DNA from: CAYWIT01 sp964458415
GTDB taxonomy: Bacteria; Pseudomonadota; Alphaproteobacteria; Micavibrionales; UBA2020
NCBI GenBank assembly: GCA_964458415.1
Contig: CAYWIT010000003.1
Coordinates: forward strand, 88,785-152,784
Reading direction: 5' to 3'
DNA: 64,000 nt
This document shows positions 42,360 through 51,840 of the stretch, piece by piece. The stretch's first letter is position 1; every line of letters begins with the position of its first letter. Under the pieces are notes generated by a model, which was not told where the DNA came from, searched no databases, and worked only from the letters and a program-made list of their open reading frames with translations. Position numbers and translations under genes: made by a program.

Positions 42360-45300
42360 TCAGGCCGCTGTCAGGTATTCCTGAAGCGACTTTACATCAA
42401 ACGGCCCGGACAGGCGCAGCGCGGCAATAGAATCCACCGCCGCTTTCGCTCCGGAAATCGTCGTGTAATAAGGGATTTTATTCAGTAAAGCCGCCCGACG
42501 CAAGCTAAAGTCATCGGCCACTGCCTGCGGACCGTCGGTTGTATTCAGCATCAGACTGATATCGCCGTTGATCATGGCATCGATGATATGGGGCTGGCCT
42601 TCATGGACTTTATTAATTTTATGAGCGCGGATACCTGCCTCGACCAGATGGCGAGCGGTGCCGCCAGTGGCGACGATTTTAAAGCCGATGTCGGCAAGAC
42701 GTGCTGCGAGGGGGATAATAATATTTTTGTCAGAATCCATGACGGAAATGAAGACGGTTCCCGAAAGCGGGAATTTTGATCCGGCACCAATGCGGGCTTT
42801 GGCGAAGGCGCGCCGGAAGTCCTTGTCTATTCCCATAACCTCTCCGGTGGATTTCATTTCGGGGCCAAGCACAACGTCAACCTTGGGAAAGCGGGCAAAG
42901 GGGAAGACTGGCGCTTTGACCGCGACATGACTGAAGCGGCGGTTGTGGAGTGTGCCATCAGATTTTAACGCAGAGATTTTTTCTCCCGTCATGATCCGTG
43001 TCGCCGCCTTGATGATAGCCACGCCGGTGGCCTTGGCAACGAAAGGCGCGGTGCGTGAGGCGCGGGGGTTTACCTCCAGTACAAAAATTTCATAAGCGTC
43101 AAGGTTTGACGGGTCACGGCTTTGCCTGACCGCAAACTGGATGTTCATGAGCCCGCTGACGTTGAGGGCTTTGGCAAGGGTCATGGTCTGGTCCATCAGG
43201 TCCACGACGATTTCCTGCCGCAGGGAATAGGGGGGGAGAGAGCAAGTGCTGTCACCGGAATGGATGCCCGCTTCCTCGATATGCTCCATGACGCCGGCAA
43301 TGAAAACGTCCTTGCCATCCGCCAGCGCGTCCACGTCCACTTCAACGCAGTTTTGCAGGTATTGGTCGATCAGCACGGGGCTGTCACCGGAGACATCGAC
43401 GGCGGCAGAAATATAACGGCGTAATCCGGTCAGGTCATGCACGATTTCCATGCCGCGCCCGCCAAGCACATAGGAAGGGCGGAGCACCACCGGAAACCCG
43501 ATATCCTGCGCAATGGTTTCCGCTTCCAGAGCGGAGCGTGCGATGCCGTTATTGGGCTGCCGGAGTTTTATTTTCCGGAGCAGTTGCGAAAAGCGCTCGC
43601 GGTCCTCGGCCAGATCAATTGTGTCGGGGCTGGACCCCAGAATACGCACACCTGCCTTTTCAAGCTGCTGGCAAAGCTTGAGCGGCGTCTGCCCCCCCAG
43701 CTGTACGATAACGCCGAGAATTTCGCCGTTTTGGCCTTCCGCATGCAGGATATCAAGAACCTTTTCTGCCGTAATGGGCTCGAAATAAAGGCGGTCCGAG
43801 GTATCGTAGTCTGTCGATACCGTTTCAGGGTTGCAATTGATCATGATGCTTTCAATGCCCTTGTCACGCAAGGCCATGGCGGCATGGACGCAGCAGTAAT
43901 CGAATTCAATGCCCTGACCGATGCGGTTGGGGCCCGACCCGATAATGATGACTTTCTTGCGGTCAGAGGGGCGGCACTCTGAATGATCTCCGATTTCATA
44001 TGTCGCGTACATATAAGATGTGTTGGACCGGAATTCGGCGGAGCAGGTATCCACTCGTTTGAAAACAGGATAAGTGCCGGCAGCATGGCGTGCGGCGGTT
44101 ATCTCCGCTTCTGTTTTTCCGGTCAGCTCTGCGATACGGGCATCGGAGAATCCAAGTTGCTTTGTCTGCATCCAGTCGGTAATGCCATCCTTGCGGATTT
44201 TTTCTTCATGGGCGACAAGCGCTGCGATGCGTTCCAGAAACCAGCGGTCGTATTTGCAGTATTCGTGAACCTCGTCAATGCCGAATCCGTGACGGAAGGC
44301 CTGTGCTATAACGAAAATCCTGTCGGGCCGAGGTTGCGACAGCGCTGCCTGAATGTGTTGCGGATGAAATTCCACACCCTCGGGCATCAGGTTGATCTCT
44401 TTCAGTCCTGTGAGGCCGGTCTCGAGGGAACAAAGCGCCTTTTGCAGGGATTCCTCGAATGTCCGCCCCATGGCCATGACTTCGCCCACCGATTTCATCG
44501 AGGTGGTGAGTCTTTCCTCTGTGCCGCGAAATTTTTCGAAGCTGAAGCGCGGTATCTTTGTGACGATATAATCGATTGTCGGTTCGAAAGCGGCAGGGGT
44601 GGTGCCGGTGATGTCATTCCGCAGTTCGTCAAGAGTATAGCCGATAGCAAGCTTGGCCGCCACCTTGGCAATCGGGAAGCCCGTGGCCTTGGAGGCCAGA
44701 GCGGAAGAACGGCTGACACGCGGGTTCATCTCGATCACGACAAGGCGGCCATCGGCGGGATTAACCGCAAACTGGACGTTGGATCCGCCGGTTTCTATGC
44801 CGATGCCGCGCAGGACGGCGATGGAGGCGTTGCGCATGACCTGATATTCCTTGTCGGTCAGGGTGAGAGCGGGGGCGACGGTGATGCTGTCTCCCGTATG
44901 AATGCCCATCGGGTCGATGTTTTCAATAGAGCAGATGATAATGCAGTTATCGGCGCTGTCGCGCACGACTTCCATTTCGTATTCCTTCCAGCCCAGAACG
45001 GATTCTTCAACCAGAATTTGTTTGACGGGCGAGGCGTGCAGGCCCGAGCGCACGATGCTTTCGTATTCTTCACGGTTATAGGCGATGCCGCCGCCCGTGC
45101 CGCCCAGCGTGAAGGACGGGCGAATGATGGCGGGCAGTCCGACGAAATCAAGGGCGTCCAAAGCTTCGGAAAGGCTGTTGACCGTTTTGCTGCGCGGACA
45201 ATCCAGCCCGAACTTTTTCATGCAGTCCTTGAAAAGCTCGCGGTCTTCGGCCAGTTCGATGGCTTTCTTCTTGGCGCCGATCAGCTCAATGCCAAGGCGG

Positions 45301-45626
45301 TCCAGCGTGCCGTTATTGGCAAGATCAAGCGCGGTATTGAGCGCCGTCTGTCCGCCCATGGTCGGGAGCAGGGCATCGGGTTTTTCCTTTTCAAGGATAC
45401 GGGCGACGATTTCGGGCGTGATGGGTTCAATATAGGTCGCATCGGCCAAATCGGGATCGGTCATGATCGTGGCGGGGTTGGAATTGATCAGGATAATGCG
45501 ATAGCCTTCCGCTTTCAGCACCTTGCAGGCCTGTGTGCCGGAATAGTCGAATTCGCAGGCTTGGCCGATGACGATGGGGCCAGCCCCGATAATGGCGATA
45601 GATTTAATGTCTGTTCTTTTCGGCAT
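42360..45626 (-). CDS. carB: Carbamoyl-phosphate synthase large subunit
   Basis: 1088 residues, two homologous ATP-grasp halves plus an MGS-like allosteric domain. First half: GAGPIVIGQACEFDYSGTQA and TLGGTGGGIAYN; second half: IGSGPNRIGQGIEFDYCCVH, then PSYVLGGRGMEIV. The C-terminus (FISVMDSDKNIIIPLA to the end) is the regulatory domain. Makes carbamoyl phosphate for arginine and pyrimidines with CarA. It starts 12 bases after a spermidine-synthase-like gene that separates it from carA. Confidence 0.98.
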   Translation of the reverse strand: MPKRTDIKSIAIIGAGPIVIGQACEFDYSGTQACKVLKAEGYRIILINSNPATIMTDPDLADATYIEPITPEIVARILEKEKPDALLPTMGGQTALNTALDLANNGTLDRLGIELIGAKKKAIELAEDRELFKDCMKKFGLDCPRSKTVNSLSEALDALDFVGLPAIIRPSFTLGGTGGGIAYNREEYESIVRSGLHASPVKQILVEESVLGWKEYEMEVVRDSADNCIIICSIENIDPMGIHTGDSITVAPALTLTDKEYQVMRNASIAVLRGIGIETGGSNVQFAVNPADGRLVVIEMNPRVSRSSALASKATGFPIAKVAAKLAIGYTLDELRNDITGTTPAAFEPTIDYIVTKIPRFSFEKFRGTEERLTTSMKSVGEVMAMGRTFEESLQKALCSLETGLTGLKEINLMPEGVEFHPQHIQAALSQPRPDRIFVIAQAFRHGFGIDEVHEYCKYDRWFLERIAALVAHEEKIRKDGITDWMQTKQLGFSDARIAELTGKTEAEITAARHAAGTYPVFKRVDTCSAEFRSNTSYMYATYEIGDHSECRPSDRKKVIIIGSGPNRIGQGIEFDYCCVHAAMALRDKGIESIMINCNPETVSTDYDTSDRLYFEPITAEKVLDILHAEGQNGEILGVIVQLGGQTPLKLCQQLEKAGVRILGSSPDTIDLAEDRERFSQLLRKIKLRQPNNGIARSALEAETIAQDIGFPVVLRPSYVLGGRGMEIVHDLTGLRRYISAAVDVSGDSPVLIDQYLQNCVEVDVDALADGKDVFIAGVMEHIEEAGIHSGDSTCSLPPYSLRQEIVVDLMDQTMTLAKALNVSGLMNIQFAVRQSRDPSNLDAYEIFVLEVNPRASRTAPFVAKATGVAIIKAATRIMTGEKISALKSDGTLHNRRFSHVAVKAPVFPFARFPKVDVVLGPEMKSTGEVMGIDKDFRRAFAKARIGAGSKFPLSGTVFISVMDSDKNIIIPLAARLADIGFKIVATGGTARHLVEAGIRAHKINKVHEGQPHIIDAMINGDISLMLNTTDGPQAVADDFSLRRAALLNKIPYYTTISGAKAAVDSIAALRLSGPFDVKSLQEYLTAA

Positions 45627-45638
45627 TTCGCAGTCCCC

Positions 45639-47834
45639 TTAAAAAGCCATCGCATGCAGGAAATCGGTATGATCATCGGTCCACGGGCGCAGCATGGTAT
45701 GCATCGTATCGACTTTTGCCCAGCCCACGGCCTCCAGCGGCAACAGAATATTCTCATCGGCGGAAACGACAATCCATTTGCTGATATAGGCATAGGGTTC
45801 CGTGACAGCCGCATCAAGAATATAACGGCTGTGCAGGTCCAGACTTCTGGCGGTTCCGGCAATGACGGTTTCAAGATCAAAAAAGCGGTTGGAAATGTTA
45901 AACAGCATCAGTCCGCCGGGATGCAGGTGTTGCGCATAAAGCTGCATGGCCTCGCGCGTCAGGAGATGCGTTGGTACCATGTCTGATGAAAAGGCGTCGA
46001 GGATGATGAGGTTGAATTTTTCATCTTTAAGCTTGCCCAGTTCGAGCCGTCCATCGCCAACGATAATGCGGGGTTCTGTCCGTCCTTTGCATTTACTAAT
46101 AAATGTAAAATAGCTTTTGGCGACATTGACGATCGCGGGGTCAATTTCAAGGAAAGTAAAGGCGCGCTCGGGTGTGGCGTAACAGTTTAGCGTTCCGGCA
46201 CCCAGCCCCATAACGGCGATATCCTTCGGGGCATAGTAACGGAAGATATCGCCAATTGGGCCCTTTTCCGTGAAGTACGAGGTAGGCTTTGTTTCAAACT
46301 CCGGCATTCGAACCTGCAGCCCATGAACCGTCGTGCCGTGTTTCATGAAGCGGATATTGAGCGGCGGGGATATTTCAGTGTTGACGGTGTCATAGACTTT
46401 GATGACGCCGAAGAAATTTCTTTCGCGCAGCAGGGTCTTGTCCGTGTCGAGGACAAGGGTGGTAAGGGTAAAGAGGGCGATACAGGCGATGATCGTGGCG
46501 CGGGGATGGAAGGCCACCATAATAAAGATGGCGGCGAGAAAGGTATTTTGTACAAACGCGGTTGAAAATCCGCCTTTATAAATCACGCCGTAAACAAGCA
46601 TCAGGGCGCATCCGGCGAGGTATAGAAGAACGTACCGGTTGGAAATTTTTTTCCTGAAATCTGGATTGAGCGCGCAGGAGGCGAGCAGGATAACAGGGTA
46701 TTCCGCCAGCGTATTGAAGAGCATCGGCGCAATGAAGGCATTCAGCAATCCGCCCAGCGCCCCCCCAACGGCAATCAGCAGGTAGAATTCCGTCAGGGCG
46801 CGGTCATTGCCCAAGGGGCGCGATTGGGCCAGCCGCAGATGGCACATCAGGGCTGTGACCGTAAAGGCAAGTAGGTGCCAGGCCATTGCCTGCCATGAGA
46901 AACGGGCCATGCCAGCCAGTATCATCATAAAAGCAAAGGCCATTGCGACAACGGGCGGGTGAATTTTTGAAATCAGGCGGAGAGGTATAAGCTGCCGCCG
47001 GCCAAAAACGATAACAAAAGTGAGCAGATAGAGGCCGAGTGGAATGACCCAGACCATCGGCGCCGAGAAAATATCGGTAGTGATATGTGTTGTCACACCG
47101 AGCATCAGGCTGGAGGGAACAAAAGCCAGTGCGATCCAGAGCAGACGCTGACGGGCGGTCACAGGGGCGGGGGCTTCGGCCTGCAACGGTGCTGCCGTTG
47201 TTTTTGCATTGTTTTTTAGAGTAAAACTCAGGCTGAGAATGCCGCAGAAAATCAGCAGGATATAACCGTAAAGCCAGTTTTGGGCTTGATCGGAGAGGGT
47301 TAAAAACGGCTCGACCGCAAGCGGATAGACGATCAGTCCGGCAAAGCTGCCCAGATTGCTGGCACCATACAGGTAATAGGGGTCATGCGAAGTATGATGC
47401 CCTGCTGTCATGAATAATCTCTGCAAGGTGGAGGACGTTGCTGCCAACGCTATAAAAGGGATCGCGACAGTCGCGGAGAGAAGCAGAAAAATACCCTGAG
47501 CGGTCTGGGCGCCATCATTTAGAACTGAAGCATTCTTCAAGGATGCGGGCAGAAAAAAAATGCCGATAGTTAAAAGGACAAGATAGGCCAGCACGTGTTT
47601 GTGCACAGAAAGGCGGGAAAGAAAATGGGCAAGAAAATATCCACCCAGCAGGGCCGTCTGAAAAAACGCCATGGCGACGATCCAGCCTGCGGGCGTACCG
47701 CCGACAAGAGGCAACAGCATTTTGCCGATCATCGGTTGCAGCAGGAACATCAGGAAAGCGGACAGGAAGAGGGAAGTTCCAAAAATCGGAAGAAGCGGGC
47801 TGAATTTCCTTATGGGGCCTCTCGGCGCGGTCAT
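45639..47834 (-). CDS. MFS/spermidine-synthase fusion protein, copy 2
   Basis: 731 residues. The N-terminal two thirds hold about a dozen hydrophobic segments (FLSAFLMFLLQPMIGKMLLP, GGTPAGWIVAMAFFQTALLG). The C-terminal domain (from about 520) is of the spermidine-synthase fold: VMGLGAGTLNCYA, FTFLEIDPAIVNVA, IIVGDGRLELGKL, IILDAFSSDMVPTHLLT. Aminopropyltransferase activity is plausible but not shown for this fused class. It overlaps the stop of its paralogue by ATGA and is followed 12 bases later by carB. A block at 47608-47775 is almost identical to the paralogue. Confidence 0.88.
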   Translation of the reverse strand: MTAPRGPIRKFSPLLPIFGTSLFLSAFLMFLLQPMIGKMLLPLVGGTPAGWIVAMAFFQTALLGGYFLAHFLSRLSVHKHVLAYLVLLTIGIFFLPASLKNASVLNDGAQTAQGIFLLLSATVAIPFIALAATSSTLQRLFMTAGHHTSHDPYYLYGASNLGSFAGLIVYPLAVEPFLTLSDQAQNWLYGYILLIFCGILSLSFTLKNNAKTTAAPLQAEAPAPVTARQRLLWIALAFVPSSLMLGVTTHITTDIFSAPMVWVIPLGLYLLTFVIVFGRRQLIPLRLISKIHPPVVAMAFAFMMILAGMARFSWQAMAWHLLAFTVTALMCHLRLAQSRPLGNDRALTEFYLLIAVGGALGGLLNAFIAPMLFNTLAEYPVILLASCALNPDFRKKISNRYVLLYLAGCALMLVYGVIYKGGFSTAFVQNTFLAAIFIMVAFHPRATIIACIALFTLTTLVLDTDKTLLRERNFFGVIKVYDTVNTEISPPLNIRFMKHGTTVHGLQVRMPEFETKPTSYFTEKGPIGDIFRYYAPKDIAVMGLGAGTLNCYATPERAFTFLEIDPAIVNVAKSYFTFISKCKGRTEPRIIVGDGRLELGKLKDEKFNLIILDAFSSDMVPTHLLTREAMQLYAQHLHPGGLMLFNISNRFFDLETVIAGTARSLDLHSRYILDAAVTEPYAYISKWIVVSADENILLPLEAVGWAKVDTMHTMLRPWTDDHTDFLHAMAF
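47608..47775. repeat. Near-identical block, copy A (168 bases)
   Basis: Matches 49794-49961 with a single difference (at 47643, a synonymous Gly codon change). It encodes the first membrane segments of copy 2. The flanking sequence is much less similar. Confidence 0.95.
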
Positions 47835-50014
47835 TTTTTTCTCCCTAGCGCAATGGCATCAAGAAAATTGGTGTAATCATCAGTCCAGGGTGCTGGTTGT
47901 TTTTTATCAGGCGCGGCTTTTTTCCACCCGGTAAGGCCAAGAGGCAGGAGCATATTGTCATCTCTGGCAAGGGCGACCCATTGGCTGGGGTAGGCGTAGG
48001 GAACATCGACGGTAGGTTGTACAAGTGTTCGCCCTTGAAGGCCGAGACTTGCTGCCGTGCTCAATACGACATTTTCAAGGTTAAAATAGCGGTTGGATAT
48101 ATGGAGCAGGAGGACCCCATTGAACGAAAGTTTTTGCAGATAAAGCTGCAAGGCCTCTCTTGTCAGAAGATGCGTTGGAATAGCGTCTGAAGAGAAAGCG
48201 TCAAGAATGATGAGGTCGAATTTTTCGTTCTTCAGTTTTTCAAGTTCCAGCCTTCCATCGCCAATGATAATGCGCGGGTCATGCCGTCCTTTACAGGTGT
48301 TGAGGAAAGTAAAGTATTTTGTGGCGACCTCTGCTACGGCAGAATCTATTTCAATAAAAGTGAAAGCGCTTTGCGGTGTAGCATAGCAATTGAGTGTACC
48401 TGTGCCAAGCCCGATGACGGCGATGTCGCGGGGCGCAAGATAGCGAAAAACATCGTCAGGCGGAATATAATAGGATGTGGGTTTTTTTTCCAATTCGGGA
48501 GTTAGGAGCTGTAGTCCATGGTGGGTTGTACCGTGCTTCAGATGGCGGATTTGTGTTTTGTTTTCGTCAATGTTGATACTTGTCTCGTATATCTTGATGA
48601 CGCCATAGAAGTTTCTTTTCTGGAACAGAAGATCGCGGGTTGCTGGCTGAATAAGGCTTGTGATCAGGAAAAGGCTGGCGCCGCCAATAAGCGCAGCCCG
48701 AGGATGCGCGACAAGCATGGGAAAGAGAATGAAAAGAAAAACATTTTGTAAGGGGGAATCCAGGGGGATCCTGGTGCGCAGGATGCCATAGGCAAGCAGA
48801 GCGGTGCAGCAAAGCAGGTAAAAGACAACAAGGCGTGTCGAGAATATTTTTGTAAAGTGGGGGTTGAGCACGAAAGATAGCAGTAGCACAACGGGGTATT
48901 CCGCCAGCGTGTTGAAAAGAGCGGGGGCGACAAAAGCGTTGAGCAAGCCGCCTAGAGCGCCGCCAACGGCCAGCAGCAGGTAAAACTCAGTCAGGCCACG
49001 GTCATTCCCAAGGGGGCGTGATTGCGCAAGGCGTAGATGACACATGAGCGCGGTGACAATGAAGGCAAGAAGATGCCATGACATGGCATATAATGAATGC
49101 ACTAGCCCGTTGACGAGAGGAAACAGGAGGGCAATGGATAGAACGACGATTGGCGTATGGATATCCCCAATCAGGTTGGCGGAGATTCGTATTTTTTTGC
49201 TAAATGCCACAACAAAAGTCAGAAGGTAGAAGGCAAGCGGAATAACCCAGATCATCGGCGCCGAAATAATATCTGTAGTGATATGCGTTGTCACGCCGAG
49301 CATCAGGCTGGAGGGAACGAAAGCCAGCGTGATCCAGAGCAAACGCTGGCGGTTTGTTATTGGTAAAACGGCGGTTTCCGGGCGTTTTTCAGTAACGCCA
49401 TTTTTCCCCGTTGCCAGCAGGCAGAGAATACCTGCTGCGACCAGGCCAAGGTAGCCATAGAGCCAGTATTGTGCTTGTTGTGTCAGGGGCAGAAAAATTT
49501 CAAAAGTGAAGGGGTAGGCCAGCAGACCGGCAAAGCTGCCTAAATTACTTGCGGCATAAAGGAAATAGGGGTCATGTGCTGAAGGATGCCCTGTTGTCAT
49601 GAACAGCCGCTGCAGAGTGGAGGAAGTTGCTGCCAGTGAGATGAAGGGGGCGGCCAGCGTCGCAGTCAGCAGCAGGAAAATATCCGTTGCTGTTGGTGTC
49701 CCTGTGACGTCAGCGCCCTGATGCAATGTCACCGGAAGAAAAACAGCGCTGATGCCGAGCAGGATCAGCCAGGCCAGAGTGTGCTTGTGGACGGAAAGGC
49801 GGGAAAGAAAATGGGCAAGAAAATATCCGCCCAGCAGGGCCGTCTGAAAAAACGCCATGGCGACGATCCAGCCTGCGGGCGTACCGCCGACAAGAGGCAA
49901 CAGCATTTTGCCGATCATCGGTTGCAGCAGGAACATCAGGAAAGCGGACAGGAAGAGGGAAAGAGCGAATGTCAGGAGCAATGCCTTGTTTCCGTGAGCG
50001 GTTGTTGTGGTCAT
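47831..50014 (-). CDS. MFS/spermidine-synthase fusion protein, copy 1
   Basis: 727 residues, paralogue of the following gene with the same plan: hydrophobic N-terminal part, then a spermidine-synthase-like domain (VIGLGTGTLNCYA, FTFIEIDSAVAEVA, IIIGDGRLELEKL, IILDAFSSDAIPTHLLT). The start overlaps the carA stop by ATGA and its own stop overlaps the next start the same way. The two copies are clearly diverged in most of their length but share the same first membrane region. Confidence 0.88.
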   Translation of the reverse strand: MTTTTAHGNKALLLTFALSLFLSAFLMFLLQPMIGKMLLPLVGGTPAGWIVAMAFFQTALLGGYFLAHFLSRLSVHKHTLAWLILLGISAVFLPVTLHQGADVTGTPTATDIFLLLTATLAAPFISLAATSSTLQRLFMTTGHPSAHDPYFLYAASNLGSFAGLLAYPFTFEIFLPLTQQAQYWLYGYLGLVAAGILCLLATGKNGVTEKRPETAVLPITNRQRLLWITLAFVPSSLMLGVTTHITTDIISAPMIWVIPLAFYLLTFVVAFSKKIRISANLIGDIHTPIVVLSIALLFPLVNGLVHSLYAMSWHLLAFIVTALMCHLRLAQSRPLGNDRGLTEFYLLLAVGGALGGLLNAFVAPALFNTLAEYPVVLLLSFVLNPHFTKIFSTRLVVFYLLCCTALLAYGILRTRIPLDSPLQNVFLFILFPMLVAHPRAALIGGASLFLITSLIQPATRDLLFQKRNFYGVIKIYETSINIDENKTQIRHLKHGTTHHGLQLLTPELEKKPTSYYIPPDDVFRYLAPRDIAVIGLGTGTLNCYATPQSAFTFIEIDSAVAEVATKYFTFLNTCKGRHDPRIIIGDGRLELEKLKNEKFDLIILDAFSSDAIPTHLLTREALQLYLQKLSFNGVLLLHISNRYFNLENVVLSTAASLGLQGRTLVQPTVDVPYAYPSQWVALARDDNMLLPLGLTGWKKAAPDKKQPAPWTDDYTNFLDAIALGRKK
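49794..49961. repeat. Near-identical block, copy B (168 bases)
   Basis: Partner of 47608-47775, in the same place in copy 1 of the tandem paralogues, same orientation. Confidence 0.95.
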
Positions 50015-51186
50015 GCAGTTTTCCTTTGTTTTTCCCGAACAAGGGAGGCGAAGCGCTTGAAAAGGTAATAGCTGTCTTGCGGTCCGGGTGAGGCTTCCGG
50101 ATGATATTGCACGGAAAAGACGGGACGGCCTTTAATCCGGAGCCCTTCATTCGTTCCGTCGAACAGGCTGACATGCGTGACAAGCGCGTTTTCAGGCAGG
50201 CTTTCGGGGACAACATGAAAGCCGTGGTTCTGGCTGGTAATTTCAACTTTTCCGGTTTCTATATCCTTGACCGGATGGTTGGCGCCACGATGTCCAAAGG
50301 GTAGCTTCGCCGTTTTTCCGCCCAGTGCAAGAGCCAGCATTTGATGACCAAGGCAGATGCCGAAGAGCGGCAGATTTGATTTCAGGAGGGTCTGGATGAC
50401 AGGTACGGCGTAAACGCCCGTTGCAGCGGGATCGCCGGGGCCATTCGACAGGAAGATACCGTCAGGATTCAGGGCCAGAATATCTTCAGCCGGGGTATCG
50501 CAGGGAACAACTGTCAGCTTAAATCCTTGTGCGGCAAGGCAGCGCAGGATGTTACGCTTGACGCCGTAGTCAATTACAACAACATGCGCGGTCGGTGCCT
50601 TCGCTTGCCCATAACGGGCAGCCGCAGTGTCCCACAAGCCCTCTGTCCAAGGGTAGATATCTTTGGTTGAAACGGTTTTCGCGATGTCCAGCCCATCCAT
50701 GGAGGGCAGGCCGCGCGCCTGCGCAATCAGGGCTTCTGTTGCGGGCAATGTTTTTTCCGCAAAACAGATAATGCCATTTTGCGCGCCATGATCGCGCAGA
50801 TGATGCGTCAAAGCACGGGTGTCAATGCCGCAAATTCCGGTCATGCCGTTTTGCCGCAGCCAGATATCGAAATTTTCTTCGGCGCGGTAGCTGGAAGGGG
50901 AGGTTATGTCCGCCCGCAGGATCAGTCCTTTTGCAAAAGGCGCCGTTGCTTCATTGTCATCGGGGTTAATGCCGACATTGCCGATATGGGGAAAGGTGAA
51001 GGTGATGATCTGTCCGGCATAGGAGGGGTCGGTCAGGATTTCCTGATATCCGGTCATAGAGGTGTTAAAGCAAATCTCCCCTCCCGTTATGCCGGGGGTG
51101 CCGATGCCTTTACCAAAAAAAACGCTGCCATCGGCCAAGGCCAGCGCAGCGTTCGTCGTGGGCGGGATATGTTGGGGTAATATCAT
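50011..51186 (-). CDS. carA: Carbamoyl-phosphate synthase small subunit
   Basis: Glutaminase subunit that feeds ammonia to CarB. 391 residues: N-terminal domain (ALALADGSVFFGKGIG, FNTSMTGYQEILTDPSYAGQ) and a class I amidotransferase domain with the nucleophile in LFGICLGHQMLALALGG, and the His/Glu pair in FSVQYHPEASPGPQDS. The ATG at 51186 has AGGGA upstream; the longer open frame runs into the yqeY promoter. First gene of the operon carA, two fusion genes, carB, greA. Confidence 0.97.
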   Translation of the reverse strand: MILPQHIPPTTNAALALADGSVFFGKGIGTPGITGGEICFNTSMTGYQEILTDPSYAGQIITFTFPHIGNVGINPDDNEATAPFAKGLILRADITSPSSYRAEENFDIWLRQNGMTGICGIDTRALTHHLRDHGAQNGIICFAEKTLPATEALIAQARGLPSMDGLDIAKTVSTKDIYPWTEGLWDTAAARYGQAKAPTAHVVVIDYGVKRNILRCLAAQGFKLTVVPCDTPAEDILALNPDGIFLSNGPGDPAATGVYAVPVIQTLLKSNLPLFGICLGHQMLALALGGKTAKLPFGHRGANHPVKDIETGKVEITSQNHGFHVVPESLPENALVTHVSLFDGTNEGLRIKGRPVFSVQYHPEASPGPQDSYYLFKRFASLVREKQRKTA

Positions 51187-51285
51187 TTTTCCCTGATTTT
51201 TCCTGCGAGATTCGATTGTTGTAATTATATTTCGGATGGAATAGCATATCGGGTAAACTAACGCCACAAAAAAGCAGGAAATATT

Positions 51286-51744
51286 ATGCTCAGGAACGAG
51301 TTCCAGGAACGGCTGAAACAGGCAATGCATGCCAAAGATGAAACAATCGTGGCGACGCTACGATTGATTGTTGCCGCTATGAAGGATCGCGATATTGCAG
51401 CGCGTGCCAAGGGTAATTGGGACGGGATCAGCGATGACGAAATTCTGTCCATGATGCAGTCGATGATCAAGCAGAGACAGGAATCCATCAAGATGTATGA
51501 GGCTGGCAAGCGTCAGGATTTGGTGGATCGTGAAGTGGCTGAAATCAAGGTGATTGAGGGTTTTTTACCCAAGCAATTGTCGGATGATGAAATCAGGGCG
51601 GTCATTGATGAAATCATTAAAACTGTTAATGCTTCCAGCATCAAGGATATGGGCAAGGTTATCGCCGAGATGAAAGCCAAATACGCCGGGCAAATAGACT
51701 TTTCCAAGGCGAGTGGGCTGGTTAAAGAGCGGCTAGCAGGGTAA
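51286..51744 (+). CDS. yqeY: GatB/YqeY domain protein
   Basis: 152 residues: FQERLKQAMHAKDETIVATLRLI at the start, IEGFLPKQLSDDEI in the middle, MGKVIAEMKAKYAGQIDFSK near the end. The domain is shared with the GatB tRNA-amidotransferase subunit and probably binds tRNA; its role alone is unclear. AGGAAA precedes the ATG. In alphaproteobacteria it typically precedes dnaG and rpoD; here another gene lies in between. Divergent from carA. Confidence 0.92.
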   Translation: MLRNEFQERLKQAMHAKDETIVATLRLIVAAMKDRDIAARAKGNWDGISDDEILSMMQSMIKQRQESIKMYEAGKRQDLVDREVAEIKVIEGFLPKQLSDDEIRAVIDEIIKTVNASSIKDMGKVIAEMKAKYAGQIDFSKASGLVKERLAG

Positions 51745-51786
51745 TCTTTTGATAAATAAGAAAATACGGAGCAGACCGCATACCGC

Positions 51787-51814
51787 TTGACATATAACCA
51801 CTAATTTGACATAT
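51787..51814. repeat. Two direct TTGACATAT repeats
   Basis: TTGACATAT at 51787-51795 and 51806-51814, 19 bases apart, 27 bases ahead of the DUF1566-like gene. Either could be a -35 element, or the pair a regulator site. Confidence 0.45.
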
Positions 51815-51840
51815 TTCTCATTGGCGTTTACAGGGAACAT

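Noticed and set aside
43983..45986. A 667-codon open frame on the plus strand, antisense to carB
   Set aside because: It is the mirror of a highly conserved carB frame, crosses into the next gene, and has no recognisable domain or ribosome site.
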